From Gaiellasilicea sp037720595 (GTDB lineage Bacteria > Actinomycetota > Thermoleophilia > Gaiellales > Gaiellaceae): 64,000 bases of DNA. Below are positions 23,285 to 31,059 of this stretch, piece after piece. Each line of letters opens with the position of its first letter. Within the stretch, counting starts at the first letter, position 1. Below the pieces are notes generated by a model. That model did no database searches. It was not told the DNA's origin and saw only the letters and a list, made by a program, of their open reading frames with translations. The DNA is taken from positions 140,175 through 204,174 of the forward strand of contig JBBJLW010000003.1 in assembly GCA_037720595.1 (NCBI GenBank), read 5' to 3'. A program made the position numbers and the translations under genes.

Positions 23285-26200
23285 CTAGAGACCGAGCGCG
23301 TCGAGTTCCGCTGCTACGGCTGCGAGCGAGGACTTGTTCCCCTTGCGTTCGTAGCGATTGGCCGCGCTGCGTAGTGCGGCTGCGGCGGCCTTCGGCTCAC
23401 CGCGCACGCGCAGCACGTCCCCCAGAGCCCGCAGCGCATCCCCCTGGAGGTTCAGATGGTCTGTGGTCTCGGCGAGCGTCACGGCCTCGTCGGCCAGCGC
23501 GACGGCTGCGGCCCACTGGCCGCTGCGGGCGAGCACCTTGGCCCGCGTCGCCCGCCAGGCCGCGTTGGAGGCGACATCGTCGTCAGACGAGGCGCCCTCG
23601 CTCACCTGCGTGGCCCGGAGCGCCTCTTCGAGACGGTTCTGGAGCAGGAGCGCCTCCGCGAGGAAGGCGACGAGGGACGAGAGGATCCCCGTCTCTCCCA
23701 TCGCCTCGAGCTGCTCGCAGCCGCTGCGCAGCTCGCGCTCGGCAGCATGGGGGTCGCCGAGCAGCAGCTCCACCAATCCGGACAAGAGTCGATGGGCGGC
23801 GAGACCGGAGGTGTGGCCAAGCTCCTCGAAGATCGCGCGGCCGCGTGCGTACAGAGCGCGCGCTTCATCGGAGCGGCCCTCCATTGCCATGAAGCCGGCC
23901 AGGTAGCAGAGCACGTTCGCCTCGACGATGCGGTGCCCCTGCGCCCGCGCCTGGATCTCCTCGACCCGGCGCAGACCTTCGGCGACCGGGGTGGGTCCCC
24001 AGAAGATGGCATTGGCGAGGTAGGTGAAGATCTGGGTCACCTGGCCCTGCTCGCCCGCGAGCTCGGCATGAGGCAGCGCACGCTCGAGTGCCTCCGTCGC
24101 GTTGTCCCACCGGCAGTGGGTCAGATGCACCTCCGCCAGGGCGTGCCACGACCTCGCGAAGCCGAGCTGGTCGCTCGTACGCTCGAAGACCTCGAAGGCA
24201 TGTATGGCCACCTCCTCCAGCTCGTCGGTCGGGCACTCCGGATCGGTGTCCGTCTGAAGTACCAGCCGGTGCAGCTCGGCATGCATCCGGACTCGGTCGT
24301 CACCCTGCGCCTCGGCGCCGGCCACGATCTCGTCGAGCAGCACCCGAGCCCGCGCCAGCTCCCCGGTGCCTCGTAGCGCCTCGAAGAGCCTCAGCATCAA
24401 CTCGAGCCGCTCCGGCTCCGCCGCTCCTAGCAGCGACACAGCCCGCCGGAGAAGGTTCGCGGCCGCCGCGACGTCCCCGCGCACCAGCGCGCGGCGGCCC
24501 GCGGCGCCGAGTCGCGCGCCAGCGTTCGCGGCGAGCTCACTGGAGGCGTCACCCCCCAGTCCGAGCTGCATCCGGAGCCGGTACGCCTGCTCGAGGTGAT
24601 AGCCGACGATCTCGTCGTACTCACCCGGCCGCTCGGCGGTCTTGGGCTCGAGCCAGCCGACGAAGCGCTCGTGGAGGCCGAAGCGCGCCCGCTTGGGCAG
24701 CGACTCGTAGGCCACGTCCCGAATCAGCAGGTGACGGAAGCGGAATGCATGCTCGCCGGCGAGCTGAGGGCGGTCGTGGCGGATCAGCTCCTTCCGGGCG
24801 AGCGTGCCGAGCACCCGGGTCGTCGGAGCGAGTGGCTGGGCGGTCATCTCTGCGACGGCTCCCAGGTGGAAGACCTTGCCCTCGACCGACGCGCACTCCG
24901 CTGCGCTGCGCTCCTCGCTCGCCAAGCGGTCGAGACGTGCGGCGAGGAGGGCCTGGATCGACGGCGGGATCGCAACCTGCGTCAGGTCGCCGGTCACCCG
25001 CCAGCCTCCGTCGCCGTGACTGAGCAGGCCGTCGTCGATCAGCATGGCGATCATCTCCTCGACGAAGAGCGGGTTTCCCTCAGCCGCCTCGGCGATCCGC
25101 TCGCGTAAACGACGTGCGAAAGGCGCACCTCCGAGAAGGTTGGCCACGAGCTCCTCGCACTCGCCGCCGCTCAGGGGCTCCAGCAGCACGGAGGTGGCGT
25201 TGAGCTTCCCGCCCGCCCACCCGGGGCGCTTCTCGAGCAGCTCCGGGCGCGCCATGCACAGCAGGAGGATCGGCACCTCACGCGACCAGTCGGCCACGTG
25301 CTCGATCAGGTCGAGGAACGCCGGCTCCCCCCAGTGGATGTCGTCGAAGACGACGACGAGCGGACGTCGCCGGGCCAGAGCCTCGAGGAGCTCCCGCACC
25401 GCCCAGAAGGTCTCCTCCTCCGTGCTGGCCGATATGTCGGCGAGGCCGATCGTCTCGGCTATCCGCCCGGCGATCAGGCCCGTGTCATCGCCGTCGCCGA
25501 GGACGGCGGCGATCTTCGCCACCGCGACTTCGGTCGCGTCGTCCTCCTCGATCTCCGCTGCCGCTCGCACTACCTCCTTGACGGGCCAGTACGTGATGCC
25601 ACCGCCGTAGGAAAGGCAGCTACCGCGCACGACCGTCGCCGAGTCACCCACGCCGGCGAGGAAGTCGGCGACGAGGCGAGACTTCCCGACGCCCGCGGTG
25701 CCGAGCATGGTGAAGAGCTGGCAGACGCTGTCGCTCGTCGCGCGCTCGAACGCGTCCTCGAGCAGTCGACGCTCGCGCTTCCGCCCGACGATCGGAGAGT
25801 CCAGTCCGTGCCCCGCGGAGGCGGCGAACCCCAGCAGTCGGAAGCCGCGGGGCTCTCCGGGCTCGACGGAGACCGCGTCCTTCACGAGGCGGTAGGTGCC
25901 CTCGGAGATGATGATCTCGCCTGCCTGCGCGAAGGTTTCGAGCCCAGCGAAGACGTCCGCGGCGTCACCGAGGTCGGGCGGCTGCTCCCGATCGTCGTTT
26001 GCGACCACCTCCCCGGTACCGCCCGGGATGCGCACGCCGACCGCCACGCCGGTCTCGTGCTCGATCGAGCGCCCGAGCACGGCGAGCGCCTCGCGCGCGT
26101 CCACCGCCGCCCGCAAGGCGCGCAGAGCGTCGTCCTCGTGCAGTCGAGGGATGCCGAAGACGGCGAGCACGCTACTACCCCGCGGCTGCTCTGCGCTGCC

Positions 26201-27235
26201 ACCATGCCGTTCGACCGCCGCCACGATCTCGGTGGAGAGGCGCGGCACGATGCCGCGCAAGAGCTCGGGATCGAGCCGCCGCCCGTCCGCCGAGCCGACA
26301 TCGCAGAGGACGACCGTCACCTGCTTCCGCACCTCGCGCGCCCTCGGCTGGGGAAGCGTCACGATCGCTGAGGGCGGCACGGAAGTCGGGGACTGCGGCG
26401 GATCTGCGGCGACGAGCGCGGCGTTGAGCTCGGCAATGAGCTCCTCGCAGCTTCTCTGGCGCTCCGCCGGTGTCTTCGAGAGCGCCCTGGCGAGCACGTC
26501 ATCGGCCGCTTCCAGCTCGGGGACTCGCTCAGACGCGCGTGGGGGCGGCTCGGCGAGATGAGCGTAGAGAAGCGCTGCTTCGTGACTCCGCACGTAGGGC
26601 AGCTCTCCGGTCAGGCACTCGAAGGCAACGCAGGCGAGCGCGTAGAGATCGCTGCTCCCGTCGAGCGCTTTGCCGTCGATCCGCTCCGGAGCGATGTACG
26701 CGAGTGTCCCCAGCAGCTGACCCGTGGCGGTGACGCCGCTTACGAGCGAAGCCTGCTTGCTGAGTCCGAAATCGGAGAGGTAGACATGGCGACCGCCCGC
26801 GATCAGCATGTTCGCCGGCTTGACGTCGCGGTGGACGAGCCCCATGGCGTGTGCGGCGTCGAGGGCGCTGGCGACCTGGCCGAGTAGGGCGAGCGTGCGC
26901 TCGGGAGCTAGCCGGCCGCCGCGCGCGAGCAACGCACTCAGATCCTCTCCCTCGACCAGGCGCATGGCGAGGTAGAGCAGACCGTCCTGCTCGCCCGCCT
27001 CGTAGACCGGGATGATGCTCGGATGGTCGATCGAGGCGGCGAGGCGCGATTCGAGCAGGAAGCGAGCCCGAAACGACTCGTCCTCCGCGAGCTCGGGTGC
27101 AAGCAGCTTCAGCGCTACCGAGCGTCCGAGCCCCTGCTGGAGGGCGCGGAAGACGACGCCCATACCCCCGCGACCCAACACCTCCTGCAGCTCGTAGCCG
27201 GCGAGAACGGTGCCCGGACCCGGCGCGATGCTCAC
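23285..27235 (-). CDS. Giant Ser/Thr kinase - cyclase-like - AAA - TPR regulator
   Basis: 1316 residues. Kinase domain at about 12-280 with GRGGMGVVF, catalytic HRDVKPANM (about 137) and SDFGLSK, all intact. Next comes a class III cyclase-like domain at about 310-480. It keeps VTVVLCDV, but its second metal motif reads GSSVLAVFG instead of GDAVMAVFG, so catalysis is unlikely. An AAA/STAND-type NTPase with LGTAGVGKS (about 515) and VVVFDDIHW (about 632) follows, then TPR repeats to the end. Such proteins act as signal integrators. There is no membrane helix, so it is cytoplasmic. GTG 27235 is chosen because kinase homology starts within 15 residues. It has no operon partner. Confidence 0.92.
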   Translation of the reverse strand: MSIAPGPGTVLAGYELQEVLGRGGMGVVFRALQQGLGRSVALKLLAPELAEDESFRARFLLESRLAASIDHPSIIPVYEAGEQDGLLYLAMRLVEGEDLSALLARGGRLAPERTLALLGQVASALDAAHAMGLVHRDVKPANMLIAGGRHVYLSDFGLSKQASLVSGVTATGQLLGTLAYIAPERIDGKALDGSSDLYALACVAFECLTGELPYVRSHEAALLYAHLAEPPPRASERVPELEAADDVLARALSKTPAERQRSCEELIAELNAALVAADPPQSPTSVPPSAIVTLPQPRAREVRKQVTVVLCDVGSADGRRLDPELLRGIVPRLSTEIVAAVERHGGSAEQPRGSSVLAVFGIPRLHEDDALRALRAAVDAREALAVLGRSIEHETGVAVGVRIPGGTGEVVANDDREQPPDLGDAADVFAGLETFAQAGEIIISEGTYRLVKDAVSVEPGEPRGFRLLGFAASAGHGLDSPIVGRKRERRLLEDAFERATSDSVCQLFTMLGTAGVGKSRLVADFLAGVGDSATVVRGSCLSYGGGITYWPVKEVVRAAAEIEEDDATEVAVAKIAAVLGDGDDTGLIAGRIAETIGLADISASTEEETFWAVRELLEALARRRPLVVVFDDIHWGEPAFLDLIEHVADWSREVPILLLCMARPELLEKRPGWAGGKLNATSVLLEPLSGGECEELVANLLGGAPFARRLRERIAEAAEGNPLFVEEMIAMLIDDGLLSHGDGGWRVTGDLTQVAIPPSIQALLAARLDRLASEERSAAECASVEGKVFHLGAVAEMTAQPLAPTTRVLGTLARKELIRHDRPQLAGEHAFRFRHLLIRDVAYESLPKRARFGLHERFVGWLEPKTAERPGEYDEIVGYHLEQAYRLRMQLGLGGDASSELAANAGARLGAAGRRALVRGDVAAAANLLRRAVSLLGAAEPERLELMLRLFEALRGTGELARARVLLDEIVAGAEAQGDDRVRMHAELHRLVLQTDTDPECPTDELEEVAIHAFEVFERTSDQLGFARSWHALAEVHLTHCRWDNATEALERALPHAELAGEQGQVTQIFTYLANAIFWGPTPVAEGLRRVEEIQARAQGHRIVEANVLCYLAGFMAMEGRSDEARALYARGRAIFEELGHTSGLAAHRLLSGLVELLLGDPHAAERELRSGCEQLEAMGETGILSSLVAFLAEALLLQNRLEEALRATQVSEGASSDDDVASNAAWRATRAKVLARSGQWAAAVALADEAVTLAETTDHLNLQGDALRALGDVLRVRGEPKAAAAALRSAANRYERKGNKSSLAAVAAELDALGL

Positions 27236-27297
27236 CCCAGCGTTATAGCGCTCAGATCCTCCTCGCGCCTTATGATCAGGGCGGTACCTCGCGGGTG

Positions 27298-27322
27298 CTC
27301 GCAACTGCGAACGCCCAGCCGA
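27298..27322 (+). repeat. Intergenic repeat, copy 1 (possible coding relic)
   Basis: This 25-bp segment matches 29245-29269 at 21 of 25 positions. In the same plus-strand frame both copies encode ATANxQP, and two of the four differences are third-position or paired codon changes. Copy 1 continues as an open frame (IGLTIEGNRVAWPRVRMD) that resembles part of a beta-propeller blade. It may be the remnant of a gene that accompanied the A units. No start, stop or length of a functional gene can be defined. Confidence 0.35.
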
Positions 27323-27470
27323 TCGGCCTCACGATCGAGGGCAACCGCGTCGCCTGGCCGAGAGTTCGAATGGACGCGGACGGGTTCGAGTCGTCGCCCT
27401 TCGCCGCTCTGACGGTCCGCCAGGGCGAGAGACCCGAAACCCGCGGTGGCAACGAGCCGATACGGCAAGG

Positions 27471-27500
27471 ACAACGAGCCCGCAAGGCGGGCTCTTTGTC
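27471..27500. terminator. Bidirectional hairpin terminator
   Basis: GAGCCCGC (27476-27483) pairs with GCGGGCTC (27487-27494) around AAG, flanked by ACAA and TTTGT that extend the stem. It lies 25 bp beyond the end of gene A1 on the minus strand and can equally terminate plus-strand transcription. Confidence 0.75.
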
Positions 27501-27524
27501 CAGCTCCTGTCTCGTCGTCGATCC

Positions 27525-28067
27525 TCAGCGAATCGGGAAGGATGGGTAGAGGAGCGACTGGCCGGTCCAGCGGTGAAAATCGTAGATCGTGTTCCACATA
27601 CCCATACGGACCAGCTGGCTATTGGTGTCGCGGTTGAGCTTGTCGAGGCTCGAGCCGGGGATGATGCGCTTGGTCTCGAACCGGCGATCCTGGTTGCGGT
27701 CGATGTAGAGCCACTCGTAGCCCACGCGCTGGTCGATGTCCTGCAGCACGAACTCGGGTACGCCGTTCTCGTTCATGTCGTAGGAGAGCTCCTCGTGAAA
27801 GGCATCTCCGCCGTTGGTGTCGTACTGGCGGGTGTCCCAACGACAGTCGTTGTCGAGGTCGTACCAGATCTGCTCGGGATAGTCGTTGAAGTCGGCGTCC
27901 AGGGTTATCGCGTCCCAGCAGCGATCGGCGTCGAGCTGCTGCGGCTGCCACCGTGCGGCTGCCGCGGCCGAGGGCGGCAGGGCGGCGGCGATCGTGCCGG
28001 CCGCGGCGAAGGCGACGAGGGCCAGGACGATCGTGCGGAAGCGCATCGGGCGGGAAGCCGTGAACAT
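27525..28067 (-). CDS. Secreted acidic-repeat protein A1
   Basis: 180 residues. A signal peptide (basic MRFR, hydrophobic core, AAAAA) is followed by a mature domain with four aspartate-rich loops: DADFNDYPE, DLDNDCRWD, DMNENGVPE and DRNQDRRFE. These look like EF-hand-like or dockerin-like calcium loops spaced about 25-30 residues. The family is not recognised. Its paralogue A2 lies at 29450-29968. AAGGAG sits seven bases before the ATG, immediately followed upstream by a conserved hairpin. It is expected to bind calcium outside the cell (inference). Confidence 0.82.
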   Translation of the reverse strand: MFTASRPMRFRTIVLALVAFAAAGTIAAALPPSAAAAARWQPQQLDADRCWDAITLDADFNDYPEQIWYDLDNDCRWDTRQYDTNGGDAFHEELSYDMNENGVPEFVLQDIDQRVGYEWLYIDRNQDRRFETKRIIPGSSLDKLNRDTNSQLVRMGMWNTIYDFHRWTGQSLLYPSFPIR

Positions 28068-28080
28068 GTGAGTCTCCTTA

Positions 28081-28101
28081 TCGTCCGAACTGCATTGACG
28101 A
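28081..28101 (-). promoter_or_regulatory. Leader hairpin of A1
   Basis: On the minus strand TCGTC and GACGA form a 5-bp stem with an 11-nt loop directly upstream of the AAGGAG ribosome site. A2 has the same loop sequence but for one base, with a 6-bp stem (29981-30003). Confidence 0.45.
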
Positions 28102-28121
28102 GAGAGACAGTCGCAGGCAGC

Positions 28122-28150
28122 CTTCAAGCGACGCTCAAGCCAGGCTCAAC
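28122..28150 (-). promoter_or_regulatory. Three 11-bp-spaced heptamer repeats upstream of A1
   Basis: Minus-strand heptamers GTTGAGC, CTTGAGC and CTTGAAG begin every 11 bp (plus-strand positions 28144, 28133 and 28122). The last ends 54 bp before the A1 start. The identical arrangement stands before A2. Direct heptamers with 11-bp period are the binding style of OmpR/PhoB-family and SARP regulators. Confidence 0.6.
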
Positions 28151-29054
28151 GCGCGCGTAAGCCAACGCGGGTCACCACGAGGGCACGTGCGCCCACAGCC
28201 TTCGCGAGGACCTTGAACTTCAAGCTGCCCGGCTTCAGCTTCTCGATTCGCACGGTGAGCGAGGTCGCCGTCCTCCGCCGGGTGATCTTCAGCTTCTCGG
28301 GCGTCTGTTCCTCTGCGGACGGCCGCGCGGCCATGGTGCGACGGATGTTCTGGATCCCGGAGAGGTCGAAGCGATCGCGCCGGTCGGTCCACTTGACCGT
28401 GATCACGGCGACTGGTGTGGTCGCCGAGATCTTCACGGCATGCAGCTTCGTCTGCCCCACTGCCGCAAAGGTGTCCGTGAACGTAGGAGGCGCGGACGGC
28501 GTTCCGCCTCCGCCGCCAGTCGAGCAGCGATGCGTGACGTTGACGACGCGCCACGATCCCGCGCTGAAGGTGTGAACGGTAGGGCTGGTGAGGCCGCCGG
28601 TGCAACCTGTAGGCGGAGCGGTCTCTTCGATCTCCATGCGCGTGCCGGTCCCGACGAGACGGAAGTTCCAGAAGTCCGCGCACCCCGACTCCTGCGAGCG
28701 CTGGACGGCTCCGACGAATACCGTCCAGCGGACCGGAGCGCACGAAGGGATCCGGCGCCCGTTCTCGTCCTTGAGATAGAAGATGACCCACGACTCGGTG
28801 GGCGGAACGCCGCGGGAGTCGTCGCAAGTATTTCCAACGCCGTCACGATCGAAGTCGAACTGATCCGAGTTGAAGATGCCCGGGCAGTTGTCGCTCTCCT
28901 CGGGGAAACCATCGCCATCACTGTCATGTGTCGCGGACGCCCTTCCTGCCAGCAACAAGATCGCGAGGGCGGACGCAAGCAGAATCGTGACTCCGGCGAG
29001 TACACCAGGCGTCTTTCGATCAACGAACCGACCGCTACCCAACGAGTCCCCCAC
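28146..29054 (-). CDS. Secreted thrombospondin-type-3 repeat protein B1
   Basis: 302 residues. An N-terminal membrane/signal helix (LAGVTILLASALAILLLAG) precedes two calcium-type repeats, DSDGDGFPEESDNCPG and DFDRDGVGNTCDDSRG, as in thrombospondin type 3 and OmpA-linked proteins. A cysteine-containing variable core, a glycine-rich linker (TGGGGGTPSAPP) and a conserved C-terminal domain (ITVKWTDRRDRFDL, EKLKITRRRTATSLTVRIEKLKPGSLKFKV) follow. The GTG at 29054 is used; the TTG that starts B2 and B3 is out of frame here because of one extra base. A -10 box lies 33 bp upstream. Confidence 0.8.
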   Translation of the reverse strand: MGDSLGSGRFVDRKTPGVLAGVTILLASALAILLLAGRASATHDSDGDGFPEESDNCPGIFNSDQFDFDRDGVGNTCDDSRGVPPTESWVIFYLKDENGRRIPSCAPVRWTVFVGAVQRSQESGCADFWNFRLVGTGTRMEIEETAPPTGCTGGLTSPTVHTFSAGSWRVVNVTHRCSTGGGGGTPSAPPTFTDTFAAVGQTKLHAVKISATTPVAVITVKWTDRRDRFDLSGIQNIRRTMAARPSAEEQTPEKLKITRRRTATSLTVRIEKLKPGSLKFKVLAKAVGARALVVTRVGLRAR

Positions 29055-29086
29055 GCCGCAGACGGGCCAACCCCCGCACGCTCGCC

Positions 29087-29092
29087 AGTATA
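29087..29092 (-). promoter_or_regulatory. -10 box of B1
   Basis: TATACT on the minus strand, within a segment conserved before all three B genes (also 31031-31036 and 31992-31997). No matching -35 consensus was found. Confidence 0.55.
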
Positions 29093-29244
29093 AGCCCGCT
29101 CCTCGGAAAACCAGGCTTGGCTCGCCCGTCCATCTTTGAGGCATTGCTGCCACGGGTCGGCGCGCTCGCTGGGTAAGCGCGCACCCGTCTTCCGCCGGCA
29201 GCGGTACCCGTGTGGTCGTCCCTGCGAGCCGTCGTGCGCGGTTG

Positions 29245-29269
29245 GTCGCAACGGCGAACGTTCAGCCGA
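29245..29269 (+). repeat. Intergenic repeat, copy 2
   Basis: Partner of 27298-27322 (21 of 25 identical). It sits in the 395-bp gap between B1 and A2. That gap holds the B1 promoter at its left end, this repeat, and two hairpins at its right end, but no credible gene. Confidence 0.35.
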
Positions 29270-29329
29270 GAGCTCGAAGGGCGCGGTCAGGTTCGAGCCG
29301 TAACCTACTGAGACTCTCACGGTTCGCCG

Positions 29330-29403
29330 GGCAAGAGACCTCGCGCTCACGCGAAAGTAGTCTCTTGCCGCAGACGACCCGAGCCCGGAGGCGCGGGCTC
29401 GGG
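29330..29403 (-). terminator. Two tandem hairpins downstream of A2
   Basis: GGCAAGAGAC (29330-29339) pairs with GTCTCTTGCC (29360-29369), with an inner TCGCG/CGCGA helix. CCCGAGCCCG (29378-29387) pairs with CGGGCTCGGG (29394-29403). They lie 47-120 bp beyond the end of A2 and probably stop its transcript before the B1 promoter. Neither has a strong T run. Confidence 0.6.
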
Positions 29404-29449
29404 TCGAGCGGATGTGATCTCTCGTCCCGCAACGGCGCGGTGTTCGAGC

Positions 29450-29968
29450 TTACGGTGTGCTGAAGGAGGGGTAGAGCAGCGACTGGCCGGTGGTGGCTCG
29501 GAAGAGGTACATCATGTCCCTGCTCGCGTTGTTGACGGCGCCCTGAGTTGCGTAGTCGAGACTCGAGCCGGGGATGATGCGCTTGGTCTCGAACCGGCGA
29601 TCCTGGTTCAGATCGAAGTAGACCCACTCGAAGCCGACGCGCTGGTCGACATCCTGCAGCACATACTCGGGCGCGCCGTTCTCGTTCATGTCGAACGAGA
29701 GCTCCTCGTAGAACGCGTCGCTGCCACGCGTGTTGTAGACGCGGGTGTCCCAGCGGCAGTCGTTGTCGAAGTCGAACCAGACCTGCTCGGCATAGCCGTT
29801 GAAGTCGGCATCCAGGGTCGATGCGTCCCAGCAGCGATCTCGGTCGGTTTGATGCATCTGCCACTGCGCGGCCGCAGCCGCAGAGGGCGGCAGGGCAACG
29901 GCGACCGCGCCGGCCACAGCGAGGGCGACGAAGGCGAGGGCGATTCTGAGGCGGGAAGCGGTGAACAT
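29450..29968 (-). CDS. Secreted acidic-repeat protein A2
   Basis: 172 residues, a clear paralogue of A1. It shares the N-terminus MFTASR, a signal peptide ending SAAAAA, and the same four acidic loops (DADFNGYAE, DFDNDCRWD, DMNENGAPE, DLNQDRRFE). The identical RFETKRIIPGSSLD segment and a C-terminus TGQSLLYPSF are also shared. Differences concentrate in the last 40 residues before that tail. The ribosome site AAGGAG, the leader hairpin and the upstream heptamer repeats are conserved in sequence and spacing with A1, which points to duplication with the control region. Function unknown; extracellular calcium binding is inferred. Confidence 0.82.
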   Translation of the reverse strand: MFTASRLRIALAFVALAVAGAVAVALPPSAAAAAQWQMHQTDRDRCWDASTLDADFNGYAEQVWFDFDNDCRWDTRVYNTRGSDAFYEELSFDMNENGAPEYVLQDVDQRVGFEWVYFDLNQDRRFETKRIIPGSSLDYATQGAVNNASRDMMYLFRATTGQSLLYPSFSTP

Positions 29969-29980
29969 GTGCGTCTCCTT

Positions 29981-30003
29981 CTCGTCCGAACTGCGTTGAC
30001 GAG
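29981..30003 (-). promoter_or_regulatory. Leader hairpin of A2
   Basis: CTCGTC and GACGAG form a 6-bp stem with an 11-nt loop that directly abuts the AAGGAG of A2. The same structure is found before A1. Confidence 0.45.
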
Positions 30004-30022
30004 GGAGACGGTCGCCGGCAGC

Positions 30023-30051
30023 GCTCAAGTGAGGCTCAAGCCGCGCTCAAG
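30023..30051 (-). promoter_or_regulatory. Three 11-bp-spaced heptamer repeats upstream of A2
   Basis: CTTGAGC occurs three times on the minus strand with exact 11-bp period (plus-strand starts 30045, 30034 and 30023), ending 54 bp before the A2 start. Distance and period match A1 exactly, which favours a functional operator over chance. Confidence 0.65.
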
Positions 30052-30077
30052 CCGAGGTCAGAGTCGCCGCCCGGCTG

Positions 30078-31016
30078 TTAACGGGCGCGCCGGCTGACGC
30101 GGGTCACCACCACGGCTCGCGTCTGCACGGCCTTGGAGACCACCTTGAACTTCAAGCTGCCCGGCTTCAGATTCTCGATTCGCACGGTGAGCGAGGTCGC
30201 CGTCCGTTGTCGGGTGATCTTCAGCTTCTCGGGGGTCTGCTCCTCAGCGGACGGCCTCGCGGCCGTGGTGCGTCGGACGTTCTGGATTTCGGAGAGATCG
30301 AATCTGTCGCGCCGGTCGGTCCACTTGACCGTGATCACGGAGACCGGTGTCGCAGCCGTGATCTTGACCGCATGCGGCTTCGTCTGCCCCACCGCCGTAA
30401 AGGTGTCCGTGAACGTCGGAGGTGGGATCGGCGTTCCGCCTCCGCCCGTTCCGCAGCGATAGGTGACGTTGACAGGGCGCCACGACGCGGGGCTAAACCG
30501 ATGCTGGATGGTACCCGTGAAACCGCCGGTGCAGCCTTGGGGCAGGGCTAGCTGCTGCAGCTCGAAGCGAAGATCGGGAGAGGCAGTTTCACCGATACTT
30601 TCTGTGATCACGAATGCGCAGATTTCGGCCCGTTGCTGAACTTCAGTTCCTTGAAATACGGTCAGGCGTACGGGAACACAGGGCGCGTGGCGCCCGTTCT
30701 GATCTTTGAAGTAGACGATGAAGTGCGAGACGCTCGGCGGGATGCCCTTGGAGTCGTCGCACGCATTCCCGCGCCCATCCCCGTCGCTGTCGATCTGGTC
30801 GTAGTTGAAAACTCCAGGGCAGTTGTCGCGCTCCTGGGGAATGGCGTCCCCATCGATGTCGTTGGGACCGCCGTGGTCCGCAGACGCGCTACCTGCCAGC
30901 AACGAGACGGCAAGGCCGAGCGCAAAGAGAGCTGTAATCCCGGCGATAGCACCGGGCGTCTTTCGATCGACGAACCGACCGCTAGCCAACGCGTCCCCCA
31001 AGCCGCAGCGGGCCAA
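30078..31016 (-). CDS. Secreted thrombospondin-type-3 repeat protein B2
   Basis: 312 residues. The same plan as B1: signal helix, two calcium repeats (DIDGDAIPQERDNCPG and DSDGDGRGNACDDSKG), variable core, TGGGGTP linker and a conserved C-terminal domain with ITVKWTDRRDRFDL. The core differs strongly from B1 and B3 (EICAFVITESIGETASPD) while both flanks are nearly identical. A TTG at 31016 lies 15 bp after a TATACT box, so the leader is very short. An internal in-frame TTG at 31001 aligns with the B1 GTG and could be the real start. Confidence 0.8.
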   Translation of the reverse strand: MARCGLGDALASGRFVDRKTPGAIAGITALFALGLAVSLLAGSASADHGGPNDIDGDAIPQERDNCPGVFNYDQIDSDGDGRGNACDDSKGIPPSVSHFIVYFKDQNGRHAPCVPVRLTVFQGTEVQQRAEICAFVITESIGETASPDLRFELQQLALPQGCTGGFTGTIQHRFSPASWRPVNVTYRCGTGGGGTPIPPPTFTDTFTAVGQTKPHAVKITAATPVSVITVKWTDRRDRFDLSEIQNVRRTTAARPSAEEQTPEKLKITRQRTATSLTVRIENLKPGSLKFKVVSKAVQTRAVVVTRVSRRAR

Positions 31017-31030
31017 CCCCGCACGCTCCG

Positions 31031-31036
31031 AGTATA
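31031..31036 (-). promoter_or_regulatory. -10 box of B2
   Basis: TATACT on the minus strand in the 43-bp gap between B3 and B2, followed by a near-leaderless TTG start. Its presence means B2 need not be co-transcribed with B3. Confidence 0.55.
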
Positions 31037-31059
31037 GCCGCCGGCTCGGGAAACAGCGC

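Noticed and set aside
24088..25023. Plus-strand open frames within the large kinase gene
   Set aside because: Low-complexity R/A/P/S composition and perfect antisense register to a clearly conserved minus-strand protein.
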